Assembly (NCBI RefSeq): GCF_020099395.1
Contig: NZ_CP083590.1
Span: forward strand, 6,262,001 to 6,326,000
Source of the DNA: Streptomyces mobaraensis
GTDB taxonomy: Bacteria; Actinomycetota; Actinomycetes; Streptomycetales; Streptomycetaceae
Direction of reading: 5' to 3'
DNA length: 64,000 nucleotides
Shown here: one piece after another, positions 1 to 11,956 of the stretch
Layout: each line of letters starts with the position of its first letter
Numbering within the stretch: position 1 is the stretch's first letter
The notes under the pieces: model-generated
The model's input: only the letters and a program-made list of their open reading frames with translations
What the model was told of the DNA's origin: nothing
The model's database searches: none
Made by a program: the position numbers and the translations under genes

Positions 1-845
1 TCACCGGCAAGCTCGCCGCCAAGCCCGACCCGCAGAACCGGTTCGCGATCGTCCTGGACGGCCAGGCCGTCTCCGCCCCCCGGGTCAACGGCCCGATCCC
101 CGGCGGCAGCGCCGAGATCAGCGGCAACTTCGACCAGTCCAGCGCCGACGACCTCGCCAACATCCTGTCGTACGGCGCCCTGCCGCTGTCCTTCAAGATC
201 GCTACGGAGACCACCGTCTCCGCCGCGCTCGGTGGCGAGCAGCTTCGCGCCGGCCTGATCGCCGGTGCCATCGGCCTCGCGCTCGTCGTCATCTACCTCG
301 TGGTCTACTACCGCGGTCTCGCGCTCGTCGCGCTCGCCAGCCTCGCGGTCTCGGCGGTCCTGACCTACACGATCATGGTGTTGCTCGGCAAGGCCATCGG
401 GTTCGCCCTGAACCTCCCGGCCGTCTGCGGTGCCATCGTGGCCATCGGTATCACCGCCGACTCGTTCATCGTCTACTTCGAACGGGTCCGGGACGAGATC
501 CGCGAGGGCCGCAGCCTGCGTCCCGCCGTGGAGCGCGGCTGGCCGCGCGCCCGCCGGACGATCCTGGTCTCCGACTTCGTGTCCTTCCTCGCCGCCGCGG
601 TGCTCTTCATCGTCACGGTCGGCAAGGTCCAGGGCTTCGCGTTCACCCTCGGTCTGACCACGCTGCTCGACGTCGTCGTGGTCTTCCTCTTCACCAAGCC
701 GTTGATGACGCTCCTCGCCCGCCGCAAGTTCTTCGCGAGCGGTCACCCGTGGTCCGGCCTCGACCCCAAGCGGCTCGGTGCCAAGCCGCCGCTGCGGGCC
801 TCCCGCCGTCGTCCCTCCGCCCCTGTCGACCCGAAGGAGGCGTGA
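1..845 (+). CDS. secD: protein translocase subunit SecD, 5' truncated by window edge
   Basis: Only the C-terminal part is present; the frame is already open at the first full codon (base 3) and ends at TGA 843-845. It starts in the periplasmic P1 region, with the family pattern LDGQAVSAPRV, then GGSAEISGNF. Several membrane spans follow (AGLIAGAIGLALVVIYLVVYY, then GAIVAIGITADSFIVYFERVRDEIREG), the latter being the conserved SecD/SecF transmembrane motif. SecD with SecF forms the proton-driven accessory complex that helps pull preproteins out of SecYEG. secF follows after one base, so the two are co-transcribed. The tail ends in a basic, proline-rich stretch. Confidence 0.96.
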   Translation, partial: TGKLAAKPDPQNRFAIVLDGQAVSAPRVNGPIPGGSAEISGNFDQSSADDLANILSYGALPLSFKIATETTVSAALGGEQLRAGLIAGAIGLALVVIYLVVYYRGLALVALASLAVSAVLTYTIMVLLGKAIGFALNLPAVCGAIVAIGITADSFIVYFERVRDEIREGRSLRPAVERGWPRARRTILVSDFVSFLAAAVLFIVTVGKVQGFAFTLGLTTLLDVVVVFLFTKPLMTLLARRKFFASGHPWSGLDPKRLGAKPPLRASRRRPSAPVDPKEA

Positions 846-846
846 G

Positions 847-1968
847 ATGTCACGACTCGGCACCCTCGGCGCCCGGCTCTACCGAGGCGAGGTCGGCTAC
901 GACTTCGTCGCCAAGCGGAAGATCTGGTACGGCATCTCGATCCTCATCACCATCACGGCCATCGTCGGCCTGGCGGTGCGCGGCCTGAACATGGGCATCG
1001 AGTTCTCCGGCGGCGCGACCTTCAACACCACCAAGACCTCGGTCTCGACGGACGCGGCCAAGCAGGTCGCCGAGGAGGCCTCCGGCCACACGGCGATCGT
1101 CCAGAAGACCGGTGACGGCAAGCTGCGCATCCAGGTCAGCGAGCTGACCCCGGAGAAGTCCCAGGCGACGCAGCTCGCCCTGGCCAAGAAGCTCGACGTC
1201 TCCACCAACGACATCAACACCGACATCGTCGGCCCCAGCTGGGGTGAGGAGATCGCCGACAAGGCCTGGACCGGCCTCGGCGTCTTCATGGTCCTGGTGG
1301 TGATCTACCTCGCCATCGCCTTCGAGTGGCGCATGGCGCTGGCCGCCCTCGTCGCCCTCATCCACGACCTCACCATCACCGTGGGCATCTACGCCCTCGT
1401 GGGCTTCGAGGTCACCCCGGGTACGGTCATCGGTCTGCTGACCATCCTCGGTTACTCGCTCTACGACACCGTCGTCGTCTTCGACGGCCTGAAGGAGAGC
1501 GCGAAGGACATCACCAAGCAGACCCGCTGGACGTACAGCGAGATCGCCAACCGCAGCCTCAACGGCACCCTGGTGCGCTCCATCAACACCACGGTCGTCG
1601 CCCTGCTGCCGGTCGCCGGTCTGCTGTTCATCGGCGGCGGCTTCCTGGGCGCGGGCATGCTGAACGACATCTCGCTCGCCCTGTTCGTCGGCCTCGCGGC
1701 CGGTGCCTACTCGTCGATCTTCATCGCCACCCCGCTGGTCGCCGACCTCAAGGAACGCGACCCGCAGATGAAGGCCCTCACCCGGCGCGTCCACGCCAAG
1801 CGCGCCGCGCAGGCCGCCAAGGCGGACTCGGCGCAGGACGAGGGCGGGGCCCAGGACGCCGACGAGGCCGAGGACGAGCCGCAGGACGCCTCCCCGGCCG
1901 GTGTGGTCGGGCAGCGCCGGCAGCCGGTGAGCCGCAACCGCGGCGGACGCGGGGGGAAGCGCCGATGA
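847..1968 (+). CDS. secF: protein translocase subunit SecF
   Basis: 373 residues from ATG 847, one base after the secD stop and preceded by a strong AAGGAGG at about 834-840. The open frame extends further upstream inside secD, but this start matches the family N-terminus (MSRLGTLGARLYRGEVGYDF). A first membrane helix near residues 27-47 is followed by the periplasmic domain beginning GIEFSGGATF, the usual SecF motif. A cluster of helices follows, with GYSLYDTVVVFDGLKE as the signature. The C-terminal 60 or so residues are charged and low complexity (AKADSAQDEGGAQDADEAEDE), which is common in Streptomyces. It pairs with SecD in the membrane. Confidence 0.97.
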   Translation: MSRLGTLGARLYRGEVGYDFVAKRKIWYGISILITITAIVGLAVRGLNMGIEFSGGATFNTTKTSVSTDAAKQVAEEASGHTAIVQKTGDGKLRIQVSELTPEKSQATQLALAKKLDVSTNDINTDIVGPSWGEEIADKAWTGLGVFMVLVVIYLAIAFEWRMALAALVALIHDLTITVGIYALVGFEVTPGTVIGLLTILGYSLYDTVVVFDGLKESAKDITKQTRWTYSEIANRSLNGTLVRSINTTVVALLPVAGLLFIGGGFLGAGMLNDISLALFVGLAAGAYSSIFIATPLVADLKERDPQMKALTRRVHAKRAAQAAKADSAQDEGGAQDADEAEDEPQDASPAGVVGQRRQPVSRNRGGRGGKRR

Positions 1969-2531
1969 CCGCCTGGAGCGCCGAAGGCGCCGACGAGGGC
2001 CTGCGCGAGCTGCTGCTCTCCCGCATCCACGACGTGCCGGACTACCCGAAGCCGGGCGTGGTGTTCAAGGACATCACGCCGCTGCTCGCCGACCCGGAGG
2101 CATTCACCGCCCTCACCGAGGCGTTCGCCGAGCTGTGCGCCCGCTACCGGGCCGACAAGGTCGTCGGCCTGGAGGCCCGCGGCTTCATCCTGGCGGCCCC
2201 CGTGGCCGTCCGGGCCGGGGTCGGCTTCGTGCCCGTCCGCAAGGCCGGCAAGCTGCCCGGCGCGACCCTGTCGCAGGCGTACGAGCTGGAGTACGGCACG
2301 GCGGAGATCGAGATACACGCCGAGGCGTTCGCCCCCGGCGACCGGGTCCTGGTCATCGACGACGTCCTGGCCACGGGCGGCACCGCCGAGGCGTCGCTCC
2401 AGCTCATCCGCCGGGCCGGCGCCGAGCCCGTGGGCGTCGCCGTCCTGATGGAGCTGGGCTTCCTCCCCGGCCGCGAGCGGCTGGAGAAGGTGCTCGGCGA
2501 CGCGCCGGTGGACGCGCTGATCCGCGTCTGA
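1965..2531 (+). CDS. apt: adenine phosphoribosyltransferase
   Basis: 188 residues. ATG 1965 overlaps the secF TGA (ATGA), so it is translationally coupled as third gene of the secDF operon. The protein makes AMP from adenine and PRPP (purine salvage). The type I PRTase PRPP-binding loop is clear as VLVIDDVLATGGTAEAS, and the N-terminal DYPKPGVVFKDITPLL motif is characteristic of APT. The order secD-secF-apt-relA is the usual actinobacterial arrangement and brings purine salvage next to (p)ppGpp metabolism. Confidence 0.96.
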   Translation: MTAWSAEGADEGLRELLLSRIHDVPDYPKPGVVFKDITPLLADPEAFTALTEAFAELCARYRADKVVGLEARGFILAAPVAVRAGVGFVPVRKAGKLPGATLSQAYELEYGTAEIEIHAEAFAPGDRVLVIDDVLATGGTAEASLQLIRRAGAEPVGVAVLMELGFLPGRERLEKVLGDAPVDALIRV

Positions 2532-2541
2532 GCCGTATCGC

Positions 2542-2589
2542 ACGCATGGAACGGGCCCCGGGGAGAACCCCGGGGCCCGTTCCATGCGT
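2542..2589 (+). terminator. strong hairpin terminator after apt
   Basis: A near-perfect 22-bp-arm inverted repeat (ACGCATGGAACGGGCCCCGG on the left, its complement on the right) separated by a few bases, 10 bases after the apt stop. There is no long T tract, as is usual in Streptomyces. It separates the secDF-apt operon from relA. Confidence 0.8.
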
Positions 2590-2685
2590 CCTCGCCCCGG
2601 CGGGCGGGAGGCGGCTCCCCGGCCCGGATCGATACCATGGCAGTCCGGACCTGTTCGGGGGCCGGACCCCGCATGAGGAGTGCTC

Positions 2686-5220
<2,535 letters not shown>

Positions 5221-5235
5221 GCCCCGGAAACGACG

Positions 5236-5263
5236 GAAGGCCCCCCGGCATCAGCCGGGGGCC
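5236..5263. terminator. bidirectional terminator between relA and the DUF349 gene
   Basis: Hairpin AAGGCCCCCCGGC / ATCA / GCCGGGGGCCTT sits between the convergent relA (+) and the DUF349 gene (-), so one structure can stop both transcripts. Confidence 0.8.
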
Positions 5264-5281
5264 TTCGTCATGGGCGGCCGC

Positions 5282-6511
5282 TCAGCCGCCGAACTCCTGC
5301 AGGCCCTTCAACGCCTGGTCCAGCAGCGCCTTGCGGCCCTCCAGCTCCCGGCCGAGCTTTTCGGCCTTCGCCTCGTTGCCCGCCGCGCGCGCCTTGTCGA
5401 TCTGCGCCTGGAGCTTGTCGACCGCGTCCTGGAGCTGCCCGGTCAGCCCGGCCGCGCGCGCCCGCGCCTCCGGGTTGGTCCGCCGCCACTCGGCCTCCTC
5501 GGCCTCCTGGATGGCGCGCTCCACCGCGTGCATCCGGCCCTCGATCTTCGGCCGGGCGTCCCGCGGCACATGACCGATGGCCTCCCAGCGCTCGTTGATC
5601 GAACGGAACGCCGCCCGGGCCGCCTTGAGGTCGGTCACCGGCAGCAGCTTCTCCGCCTCGACGACCAGGTCCTCCTTGAGGCCCAGGTTGGCCTGCTGCT
5701 CGGCGTCGCGCTCCGCGAACACCTCGCCGCGCGCCTGGAAGAAGACGTCCTGCGCGCCCCGGAACCGGGCCCACAGCTCGTCCTCGGCCTCGCGCTGGGC
5801 GCGTCCTGCGGCCTTCCAGTCGGCCATCAGCTCGCGGTAACGGGCCGCGGTGGCGCCCCAGTCCGTCGAACCGGACAGCGCCTCGGCCTCGGCGACCAGC
5901 TTCTCCTTGACCTTGCGGGCCTCCTCGCGCTGGGCGTCCAGCGAGGCGAAGTGGGCCTTGCGGCGCTTGGAGAACGCCGAGCGGGCGTGCGAGAAGCGGT
6001 GCCACAGCTCGTCGTCGGTCTTGCGGTCCAGCCGCGGCAGGCCCTTCCAGGTGTCCACCAGGGCCCGCAGCCGCTCGCCGGCCGAGCGCCACTGCTCGCT
6101 CGCGGCCAGCTCCTCGGCCTCGGCGACCAGCGCCTCCTTGGCCGTCCTGGCCTCGTCCGTCTGCTTGGCCTTGGCCGCCTTGCGCTCCTCGCGGCGCTTG
6201 TCGACCGTCTCGACGAGCTTGTCCAACCGCCCGCGCAGCGCGTCCAGATCGCCGACCGCGTGGTGCTCGTCCACCTGCGAGCGCAGGTGGTCGATGGCGG
6301 TCATCGCGTCCTTCGTCGACAGGTCGGTGGTGTTGACCCGGCGTTCGAGGAGGCCGATCTCGACGACCAGGCCCTCGTACTTGCGCTCGAAGTAAGCGAG
6401 AGCCTCCTCCGGACTCCCCGCCTGCCACGAGCCGACGACCTTCTCGCCGTCGGCGGTACGCACGTACACCGTCCCCGTCTCGTCGACGCGGCCCCACGGG
6501 TCGCTGCTCAC
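5282..6511 (-). CDS. DUF349 domain-containing protein
   Basis: 409 residues from GTG 6511, chosen because GGAGGAGG lies 4-5 bases upstream; an upstream in-frame ATG at 6565 has no such site. The protein starts with a short beta-rich stretch (SSDPWGRVDETGTVYVRTADGEK) and continues as charged alpha-helical repeats with recurring W..F....F tryptophan patterns (DDELWHRFSHARSAFSKRRKAHF, AEDELWARFRGAQDVFFQAR). These are three or more DUF349 units. It is probably an elongated cytosolic coiled-coil protein. The molecular function of DUF349 is not established; conservation next to relA in actinobacteria is the only context clue. Confidence 0.9.
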   Translation of the reverse strand: MSSDPWGRVDETGTVYVRTADGEKVVGSWQAGSPEEALAYFERKYEGLVVEIGLLERRVNTTDLSTKDAMTAIDHLRSQVDEHHAVGDLDALRGRLDKLVETVDKRREERKAAKAKQTDEARTAKEALVAEAEELAASEQWRSAGERLRALVDTWKGLPRLDRKTDDELWHRFSHARSAFSKRRKAHFASLDAQREEARKVKEKLVAEAEALSGSTDWGATAARYRELMADWKAAGRAQREAEDELWARFRGAQDVFFQARGEVFAERDAEQQANLGLKEDLVVEAEKLLPVTDLKAARAAFRSINERWEAIGHVPRDARPKIEGRMHAVERAIQEAEEAEWRRTNPEARARAAGLTGQLQDAVDKLQAQIDKARAAGNEAKAEKLGRELEGRKALLDQALKGLQEFGG

Positions 6512-6753
6512 AGCGCCTCCTCCACATGATGCGGGGGCCGTTCGCGGCCCGCGCGCATCGTCCACAGTTGTCCCCGGTGGAGCCGCGCCCCGCCCGGTCC
6601 GGCGGCTTGATCATTTCACTGGCGTTCGGTGCTGTCTCGGGTGCCTCGCAGCCGCCGGAGCAGGCACCCTACACAACGCCAACATAGGCGACCGGTGGCC
6701 CGGCTGTCCGTATCCCGCGACCGGAATTTCGCCGCTCGGCCACGGGTGCGGAA

Positions 6754-7620
6754 TCAGCTCTTCGTCACCGTCGCCTTGTCCACCACGACGGTGGCGTTGG
6801 GGGGTCCGTCCGGGGCCCCGCCCTGGATCCCGGCCTTGGCGATCTTGTCGAGGGTCTTGCGGCCCTCGGTGCCGATCGTGCCGACCGGGGTGTAGTCCGG
6901 CTGCAGCGGGCTGTCCTTGTAGACGAGGAAGAACTGGCTGCCCGTCGAATGCGGCTGCTGGGTCTTGGCCATGGCGATCGTCCCGGCCGGGTAGATCTTC
7001 ATCTTCGCCTGCTTGAGCTGCTCGTCCTTGGGCTCCTGGAGCAGGTCGCTCTTGAGGTTCTCCTCGGCGAGCGTGTAGCCCGGACCGCCCGCGCCGGTGC
7101 CCTGCGGGTCGCCGCACTGGAGGACGTAGATGCCCGCGGCCTCACCGGTGAGGCGGTGGCACTTGGAGTGGTCGAAGTACCCCTGAGCCGCCAGGAAGTT
7201 CAGCGAGTTGACGGTGTGGGGGGCCTTGGCCGCGTCCAGCTTCAGGTCGATGGACCCGCAGGTGGTCTTGAGGTCCATGGTGTAGGAGGCGGACGTGTCG
7301 ACCGTCATCGCCGGCTCCGACTTCCACGTCTTCTTCGCCGGGCTGCCCGCGGCGGGCTTGGCGCACGGGTCCGGACCCTTCGAGGGAGTGGGGAGCTCGC
7401 TGGGGGTCGCGTCCGCCGACGCCTTGTCGTCCTTCTTGTCGTCGCCGCCCAGCGCCCCGGCGGCCACCGCCGTGCCGCCCGCGGCGATCAGCACGGCGAG
7501 GCCGGCCGCGATCAACGCGTTCCGGTTGCGGGCCTTGCGCCGCTGCGCCTCGCGGCGCTGCTGCTGCCGCTCGAACTTCTCCCGTGCGAGCTGCCGCCGC
7601 CGCTGCTCGTTAGTGACCAC
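6754..7620 (-). CDS. membrane-anchored cyclophilin-type peptidyl-prolyl isomerase
   Basis: 288 residues from GTG 7620 (GAGGAG about 8 bases upstream). The longer open frame to 7761 begins with implausible sequence. Residues 1-35 are very basic (TNEQRRRQLAREKFERQQQRREAQ). One transmembrane helix follows (ALIAAGLAVLIAAGGTAVAAGAL), then a Ser/Pro/Asp linker, then an extracytoplasmic cyclophilin domain (LNFLAAQGYFDHSKCHRL, then GGPGYTLAEENL, GSQFFLVYKDSPL, YTPVGTI). The usual FHR catalytic motif reads CHR here, a variant common in actinobacterial membrane cyclophilins. It likely assists folding of secreted proteins. Confidence 0.9.
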   Translation of the reverse strand: MVTNEQRRRQLAREKFERQQQRREAQRRKARNRNALIAAGLAVLIAAGGTAVAAGALGGDDKKDDKASADATPSELPTPSKGPDPCAKPAAGSPAKKTWKSEPAMTVDTSASYTMDLKTTCGSIDLKLDAAKAPHTVNSLNFLAAQGYFDHSKCHRLTGEAAGIYVLQCGDPQGTGAGGPGYTLAEENLKSDLLQEPKDEQLKQAKMKIYPAGTIAMAKTQQPHSTGSQFFLVYKDSPLQPDYTPVGTIGTEGRKTLDKIAKAGIQGGAPDGPPNATVVVDKATVTKS

Positions 7621-7673
7621 CGGGTCGTCTCCTCGTGCCGTATCGATCCGTCGGAACGCCTGTTGCGAGCGTG

Positions 7674-7690
7674 CCCGTACCGTATACGGG
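7674..7690. promoter_or_regulatory. palindromic candidate operator between divergent PPIase and MBL genes
   Basis: CCCGTACCGTATACGGG contains the perfect 10-bp palindrome CCGTATACGG at 7680-7689. It lies 54 bases upstream of the PPIase start and about 120 bases upstream of the hydrolase start. Regulator unknown. Confidence 0.3.
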
Positions 7691-7811
7691 TTCGCGGCGG
7701 CGGAGGTGCCGCCGGTAGGCTCTGAACCGGCATAAACGTGACCGGCGCACCGGCCGGGCACGCCTGCCGGATCCCTGCCACGCCAACGCAGGCCGACATT
7801 TAAGGACGAAT

Positions 7812-8531
7812 GTGCTGATTGCCGGGTTCCCCGCCGGGGCCTGGGGGACCAATTGTTATCTGGTCGCCCCCGCCGCCGGTGAGGAGTGCGTGATCATCGA
7901 CCCGGGCCACCAGGCCGCCCAGGGAGTCGAGGAAGCACTCAGGAAGCATCGGCTCAAGCCCGCCGCGGTCGTCCTCACCCACGGCCACATCGACCACGTC
8001 GCCTCGGTCGTCCCGGTGTGCGGCGCCCATGACGTCCCCGCCTGGATCCACCCCGCCGACCGCTACATGATGAGCGACCCGGAGAAGGCACTCGGCCGCT
8101 CCATCGGCGCGCAGCTCCTCGGCGAGCTGACCGTGGGGGAACCGGACGACGTCAAGGAGCTCACCGACGGCAGCACCCTGGACCTCGCCGGTCTGGAGTT
8201 CACCGTCGCGCACGCGCCCGGCCATACCAAGGGGTCGGTGACCTTCCGGCTGCCCGAGAGCTCCGACGTCCCGTCGGTGTTCTTCTCGGGCGACCTGCTG
8301 TTCGCCGGCTCCATCGGACGCACCGACCTGCCCGGCGGTGACCACGCCGAGATACTCGAGTCCCTGGCCCGCGTGTGCCTGCCCCTCGACGACTCGACCG
8401 TGGTCCTCTCCGGCCACGGCCCCCAGACCAGCATCGGCCGCGAGCGCGCCACCAACCCCTACCTGCGGGAAGTGGCCCAGGCGCCGTACGGCCCCGGAAC
8501 CGGCACCCCGGCTCCGCGACGAGGAATGTGA
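7812..8531 (+). CDS. MBL-fold metallo-hydrolase (glyoxalase II-like)
   Basis: 239 residues from GTG 7812, with AAGGACG a few bases upstream. It carries the full metallo-beta-lactamase metal set: THGHIDH (HxHxDH), a His in HAPGHTKGS, Asp in [21 protein letters not shown], and a final His in LSGHGPQT. The N-terminal TNCYLV is typical of glyoxalase II-like thioester hydrolases. The substrate cannot be read from the sequence. hisS follows after 10 bases, a linkage seen across actinobacteria. Confidence 0.92.
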   Translation: MLIAGFPAGAWGTNCYLVAPAAGEECVIIDPGHQAAQGVEEALRKHRLKPAAVVLTHGHIDHVASVVPVCGAHDVPAWIHPADRYMMSDPEKALGRSIGAQLLGELTVGEPDDVKELTDGSTLDLAGLEFTVAHAPGHTKGSVTFRLPESSDVPSVFFSGDLLFAGSIGRTDLPGGDHAEILESLARVCLPLDDSTVVLSGHGPQTSIGRERATNPYLREVAQAPYGPGTGTPAPRRGM

Positions 8532-8541
8532 CGAAGCTTTC

Positions 8542-9804
8542 GTGAGCACTTTCAAGGCCCCCAAGGGCACCTACGACCTGACCCCGCCGGACTCGGCGGT
8601 CTACCTCGCCGTGCGCGAGGCCATCGCCGCACCGGTGCGGCGGGCCGGCTACGGCTATGTGGAGACCCCCGGTTTCGAGAACGTCGAGCTGTTCGCGCGC
8701 GGTGTCGGCGAGTCCACCGACATCGTGACCAAGGAGATGTACACCCTCACCACCCGCGGCGGCGACCAGCTCGCCCTGCGCCCCGAGGGCACCGCCTCCG
8801 TGCTGCGCGCCGCGCTGGAGGGCAACCTGCACAAGGGCGGCAACCTGCCGGTCAAGCTCTGGTACTCCGGCTCGTACTACCGCTACGAGCGCCCGCAGAA
8901 GGGCCGTTACCGCCACTTCTCGCAGGTCGGCGCCGAGGCCATCGGCGCCGAGGACCCGGCGCTGGACGCCGAGCTGATCATCCTGGCCGTCGACGCGTAC
9001 AAGTCCCTCGGCCTCGAGAACTTCCGCCTGCTGCTCAACTCGCTCGGCGACAAGGAGTGCCGCCCCGCCTACCGGGCCGCCCTCCAGGACTTCCTGCGCG
9101 GCCTCGACCTGGACGACGACACCCGGCGCCGCATCGAGATCAACCCGCTGCGGGTCCTCGACGACAAGCGCGAGGCCGTCCAGAAGCAGCTCGTCGGCGC
9201 CCCGATGCTCCGCGACCACCTCTGCGAGGCGTGCAAGGAGTACCACGAGCAGGTGCGCGCGCTGCTGACGGAGGCGGGCGTCGCCTTCGAGGACGACGAG
9301 AAGCTCGTGCGCGGCCTGGACTACTACACGCGCACCACCTTCGAGTTCGTCCACGACGGCCTCGGCGCGCAGTCCGCGGTCGGCGGCGGCGGCCGCTACG
9401 ACGGCCTGTCCGAGATGATCGGCGGCCCGGCCCTGCCGTCCGTCGGCTGGGCGCTGGGCGTCGACCGCACAGTGCTGGCACTGGAGGCCGAGGGCATCGC
9501 GCTCGAACTCCCCGCCGCCACCGAGGTGTACGCGGTCCCACTGGGCGACGAGGCCCGCCGGGTCCTCTTCGGCGTCGTCACCGAACTCCGCCGGGCCGGC
9601 ATCGCCGCCGACTTCGCGTTCGGCGGGAAGGGACTCAAGAACGCCATGAAATCGGCCGACCGCTCCGGCGCCCGCTACGCCCTGGTGGCGGGCGAACGGG
9701 ATCTGACCGAAGGCGTCGTCCAGCTCAAGGACCTGGGCAGCGGCGAGCAGACCGCCGTCGCGATCGACGCCGTCGTGGGTGAACTCCGGGACAGGCAGGG
9801 CTGA
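8542..9804 (+). CDS. hisS: histidyl-tRNA synthetase
   Basis: 420 residues from GTG 8542. The open frame runs upstream inside the preceding gene, but the family N-terminus ([17 protein letters not shown]) fixes the start. It charges tRNA-His in translation. Class II motif 2 ([14 protein letters not shown]), the histidine-binding loop ([15 protein letters not shown]) and motif 3 region (GGGGRYDGL...GWALGVDR) are present, followed by the anticodon-binding domain from about residue 325. It is translationally linked to the MBL hydrolase (10-base gap). Confidence 0.97.
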   Translation: MSTFKAPKGTYDLTPPDSAVYLAVREAIAAPVRRAGYGYVETPGFENVELFARGVGESTDIVTKEMYTLTTRGGDQLALRPEGTASVLRAALEGNLHKGGNLPVKLWYSGSYYRYERPQKGRYRHFSQVGAEAIGAEDPALDAELIILAVDAYKSLGLENFRLLLNSLGDKECRPAYRAALQDFLRGLDLDDDTRRRIEINPLRVLDDKREAVQKQLVGAPMLRDHLCEACKEYHEQVRALLTEAGVAFEDDEKLVRGLDYYTRTTFEFVHDGLGAQSAVGGGGRYDGLSEMIGGPALPSVGWALGVDRTVLALEAEGIALELPAATEVYAVPLGDEARRVLFGVVTELRRAGIAADFAFGGKGLKNAMKSADRSGARYALVAGERDLTEGVVQLKDLGSGEQTAVAIDAVVGELRDRQG

Positions 9805-9862
9805 TCGGCCACTGCCTGGTGCAGAATGGGCGCATCGGACGACTGATGGGATCTATGGCGCT

Positions 9863-10522
9863 ATGACGACCTCGGCTCTGGACCGCTCCGACACCGACGG
9901 CGCGGAGCGGGACGGCCCCGCCACCGGTGCGGTGGGCGGCAGTCGTGCCTTCGGGCTGCTGCTCGTCATCACCGGTGCCATGGGGCTGCTGGCCGCTTGG
10001 GTCATCACGATCGACAAGAACAAGATCCTCGAGGCCAAGGCGCATGGGAAGACCTTCACCCCCGGGTGCAGCCTCAACCCGGTCGTCGCCTGCGGCAACA
10101 TCATGGAGAGCGAGCAGGCCCACGCCTTCGGGTTCCCCAACCCGATGCTCGGCCTGGTCTGCTACGGCGCGATCATCGCGATCGGCCTTGCGGTGCTCTC
10201 CGGCGCCCGCTTCCCGCGCTGGTACTGGCTCGGCATGGAGGCCGGCACGCTCTTCGGCGTCGGCTTCTGCACCTGGCTCCAGTACCAGTCGCTGTACGTC
10301 ATCGGCTCGCTCTGCCTGTGGTGCTGCCTCGCCTGGGTCGCCACCATCGTGATGTTCTGCTACGTCACCGTGCAGAACATCCGCCACCGCTTCATCCCGC
10401 TGCCGAACGCGGTGCGGAGCGCGGTGCTGGAGTTCCACTGGGTGGTGCCGGTGCTGTGGATCGGCCTCATCGGGCTGGCGATCCTGACGAACTGGTGGTC
10501 GTTCTGGACGGGCCAGTCCTGA
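9863..10522 (+). CDS. vitamin K epoxide reductase (VKOR) family membrane protein
   Basis: 219 residues from ATG 9863. It has five hydrophobic segments, and the VKOR thiol pairs are visible: CSLNPVVACGNIM in the first loop and the CLWC active site in VIGSLCLWCCLAWV. In actinobacteria VKOR reoxidises a DsbA-like partner to make disulfide bonds in exported proteins, using the quinone pool. The N-terminal 30 residues are polar and probably cytoplasmic. The SD is weak. Placed downstream of hisS with a 58-base gap, so possibly separately transcribed. Confidence 0.92.
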   Translation: MTTSALDRSDTDGAERDGPATGAVGGSRAFGLLLVITGAMGLLAAWVITIDKNKILEAKAHGKTFTPGCSLNPVVACGNIMESEQAHAFGFPNPMLGLVCYGAIIAIGLAVLSGARFPRWYWLGMEAGTLFGVGFCTWLQYQSLYVIGSLCLWCCLAWVATIVMFCYVTVQNIRHRFIPLPNAVRSAVLEFHWVVPVLWIGLIGLAILTNWWSFWTGQS

Positions 10523-10543
10523 GCCTGCCTCTCTGACCAGCTT

Positions 10544-10578
10544 CAACGCCGCCGGACGGTTACCGTCCGGCGGCGTTG
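10544..10578 (+). terminator. hairpin terminator after the VKOR gene
   Basis: Perfect inverted repeat CAACGCCGCCGGACGGT / TACCGTCCGGCGGCGTTG with almost no loop, 21 bases after the VKOR stop and before rarA. Confidence 0.8.
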
Positions 10579-10605
10579 TCAGTGGGGTGGCATAGGGTTT
10601 CGAGC

Positions 10606-11955
10606 GTGGAACCCGACCTGTTCACCGCCGCAGAAGAGGACCGCCGGGAGAAAGACCCGTCGAGCAGTCCCCTGGCCGTCCGCATGCGCCCCCGCACCCT
10701 CGACGAGGTCGTCGGACAGGGCCATCTGCTGAAGCCCGGGTCGCCGCTGCGCCGGCTGGTCGGCGAGGCGAGCGGCGGGCCGGCCGGGCCCTCGTCGGTG
10801 ATCCTCTGGGGGCCGCCCGGCATCGGCAAGACGACCCTCGCGTACGTCGTCAGCCAGGCCACCAACAAGCGCTTCGTCGAGCTGTCCGCGATCACCGCCG
10901 GCGTCAAGGAGGTCCGGGCCGTCATCGACGGCGCCCGCCGGGCCTCCGGCGGCTACGGCAAGGAGACCGTCCTCTTCCTCGACGAGATCCACCGCTTCAG
11001 CAAGGCCCAGCAGGACTCCCTGCTGCCCGCCGTCGAGAACCGCTGGGTCACTCTGATCGCCGCCACCACCGAGAACCCCTACTTCTCGATCATCTCCCCG
11101 CTGCTCTCCCGATCCCTGCTACTCACCCTCCAGGCGCTCACCGACGACGACCTGCGCGGACTGCTGCACCGGGCGGTAGAGGACGAGCGCGGGCTCGGCG
11201 GCGCGGTCACGCTCCCCGAGGACGCGGAGGCACACCTGCTGCGGATCGCCGGCGGCGACGCGCGGCGGGCGCTCACCGCCCTGGAGGCGGCGGCGGGGGC
11301 GGCGCTCGACAAGGGCGAGGGCGAGATCACCCTGGAGACGCTGGAGGAGACGGTCGACCGGGCCGCGGTGAAGTACGACCGCGACGGGGACCAGCATTAC
11401 GACGTCGCGAGTGCGTTGATCAAGTCGATTCGCGGGTCGGATGTGGATGCCACTCTCCATTACCTGGCCCGGATGATCGAGGCGGGAGAGGATCCTCGGT
11501 TCATCGCGCGGCGGTTGATGATCTCCGCCAGTGAGGACATCGGGCTCGCGGATCCTTCCGCGCTGCAGACGGCGGTTGCCGGGGCACAGGCCGTCGCCAT
11601 GATCGGTTTCCCCGAGGCGCGGATCACTCTTTCGCAGGTGGCGATCGCGTTGGCGCTGGCGCCGAAGTCGAACGCGGCTTATCTCGCCATCGACGCGGCG
11701 CTCGCCGATGTGCGGGGTGGGATGGCCGGGCCGGTGCCTCCGCATCTGCGGGACGGGCATTACAAGGGGGCCGCGAAGCTGGGGCATGGGGAGGGGTATC
11801 AGTATCCCCATGATCTGCCGGGTGGGATCGCGGCTCAGCAGTATGCGCCTGATGCGGTGCATGGGCGGCGGTATTACTCGCCTACTCGGCATGGGGCGGA
11901 GTCGCGGTACGCGGATGTGGTGGAGCGGGTGCGGGAGCGTTTGCGGGGGGAGTGA
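10606..11955 (+). CDS. rarA: replication-associated recombination protein RarA (MgsA-type AAA ATPase)
   Basis: 449 residues from GTG 10606. AAA+ ATPase acting at stalled replication forks. Walker A is [10 protein letters not shown], Walker [10 protein letters not shown] and sensor 1 [11 protein letters not shown]; the C-terminal MgsA tetramerisation domain ([30 protein letters not shown]) is complete. A TAGGGT hexamer ends 7 bases before the GTG, which suggests a leaderless message. From about 11395 to the stop the codon use changes clearly (many GAT, CAT, CCT, TAT and GGG codons) compared with the first half. The stop is followed at once by composite repeat copy A. Confidence 0.96.
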   Translation: MEPDLFTAAEEDRREKDPSSSPLAVRMRPRTLDEVVGQGHLLKPGSPLRRLVGEASGGPAGPSSVILWGPPGIGKTTLAYVVSQATNKRFVELSAITAGVKEVRAVIDGARRASGGYGKETVLFLDEIHRFSKAQQDSLLPAVENRWVTLIAATTENPYFSIISPLLSRSLLLTLQALTDDDLRGLLHRAVEDERGLGGAVTLPEDAEAHLLRIAGGDARRALTALEAAAGAALDKGEGEITLETLEETVDRAAVKYDRDGDQHYDVASALIKSIRGSDVDATLHYLARMIEAGEDPRFIARRLMISASEDIGLADPSALQTAVAGAQAVAMIGFPEARITLSQVAIALALAPKSNAAYLAIDAALADVRGGMAGPVPPHLRDGHYKGAAKLGHGEGYQYPHDLPGGIAAQQYAPDAVHGRRYYSPTRHGAESRYADVVERVRERLRGE

Positions 11956-11956
11956 G

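Noticed and set aside
7812..8570. Long open frames on the strand opposite the MBL hydrolase and hisS
   Set aside because: High GC keeps several frames open. Only the plus frames show recognisable domains and codon bias.
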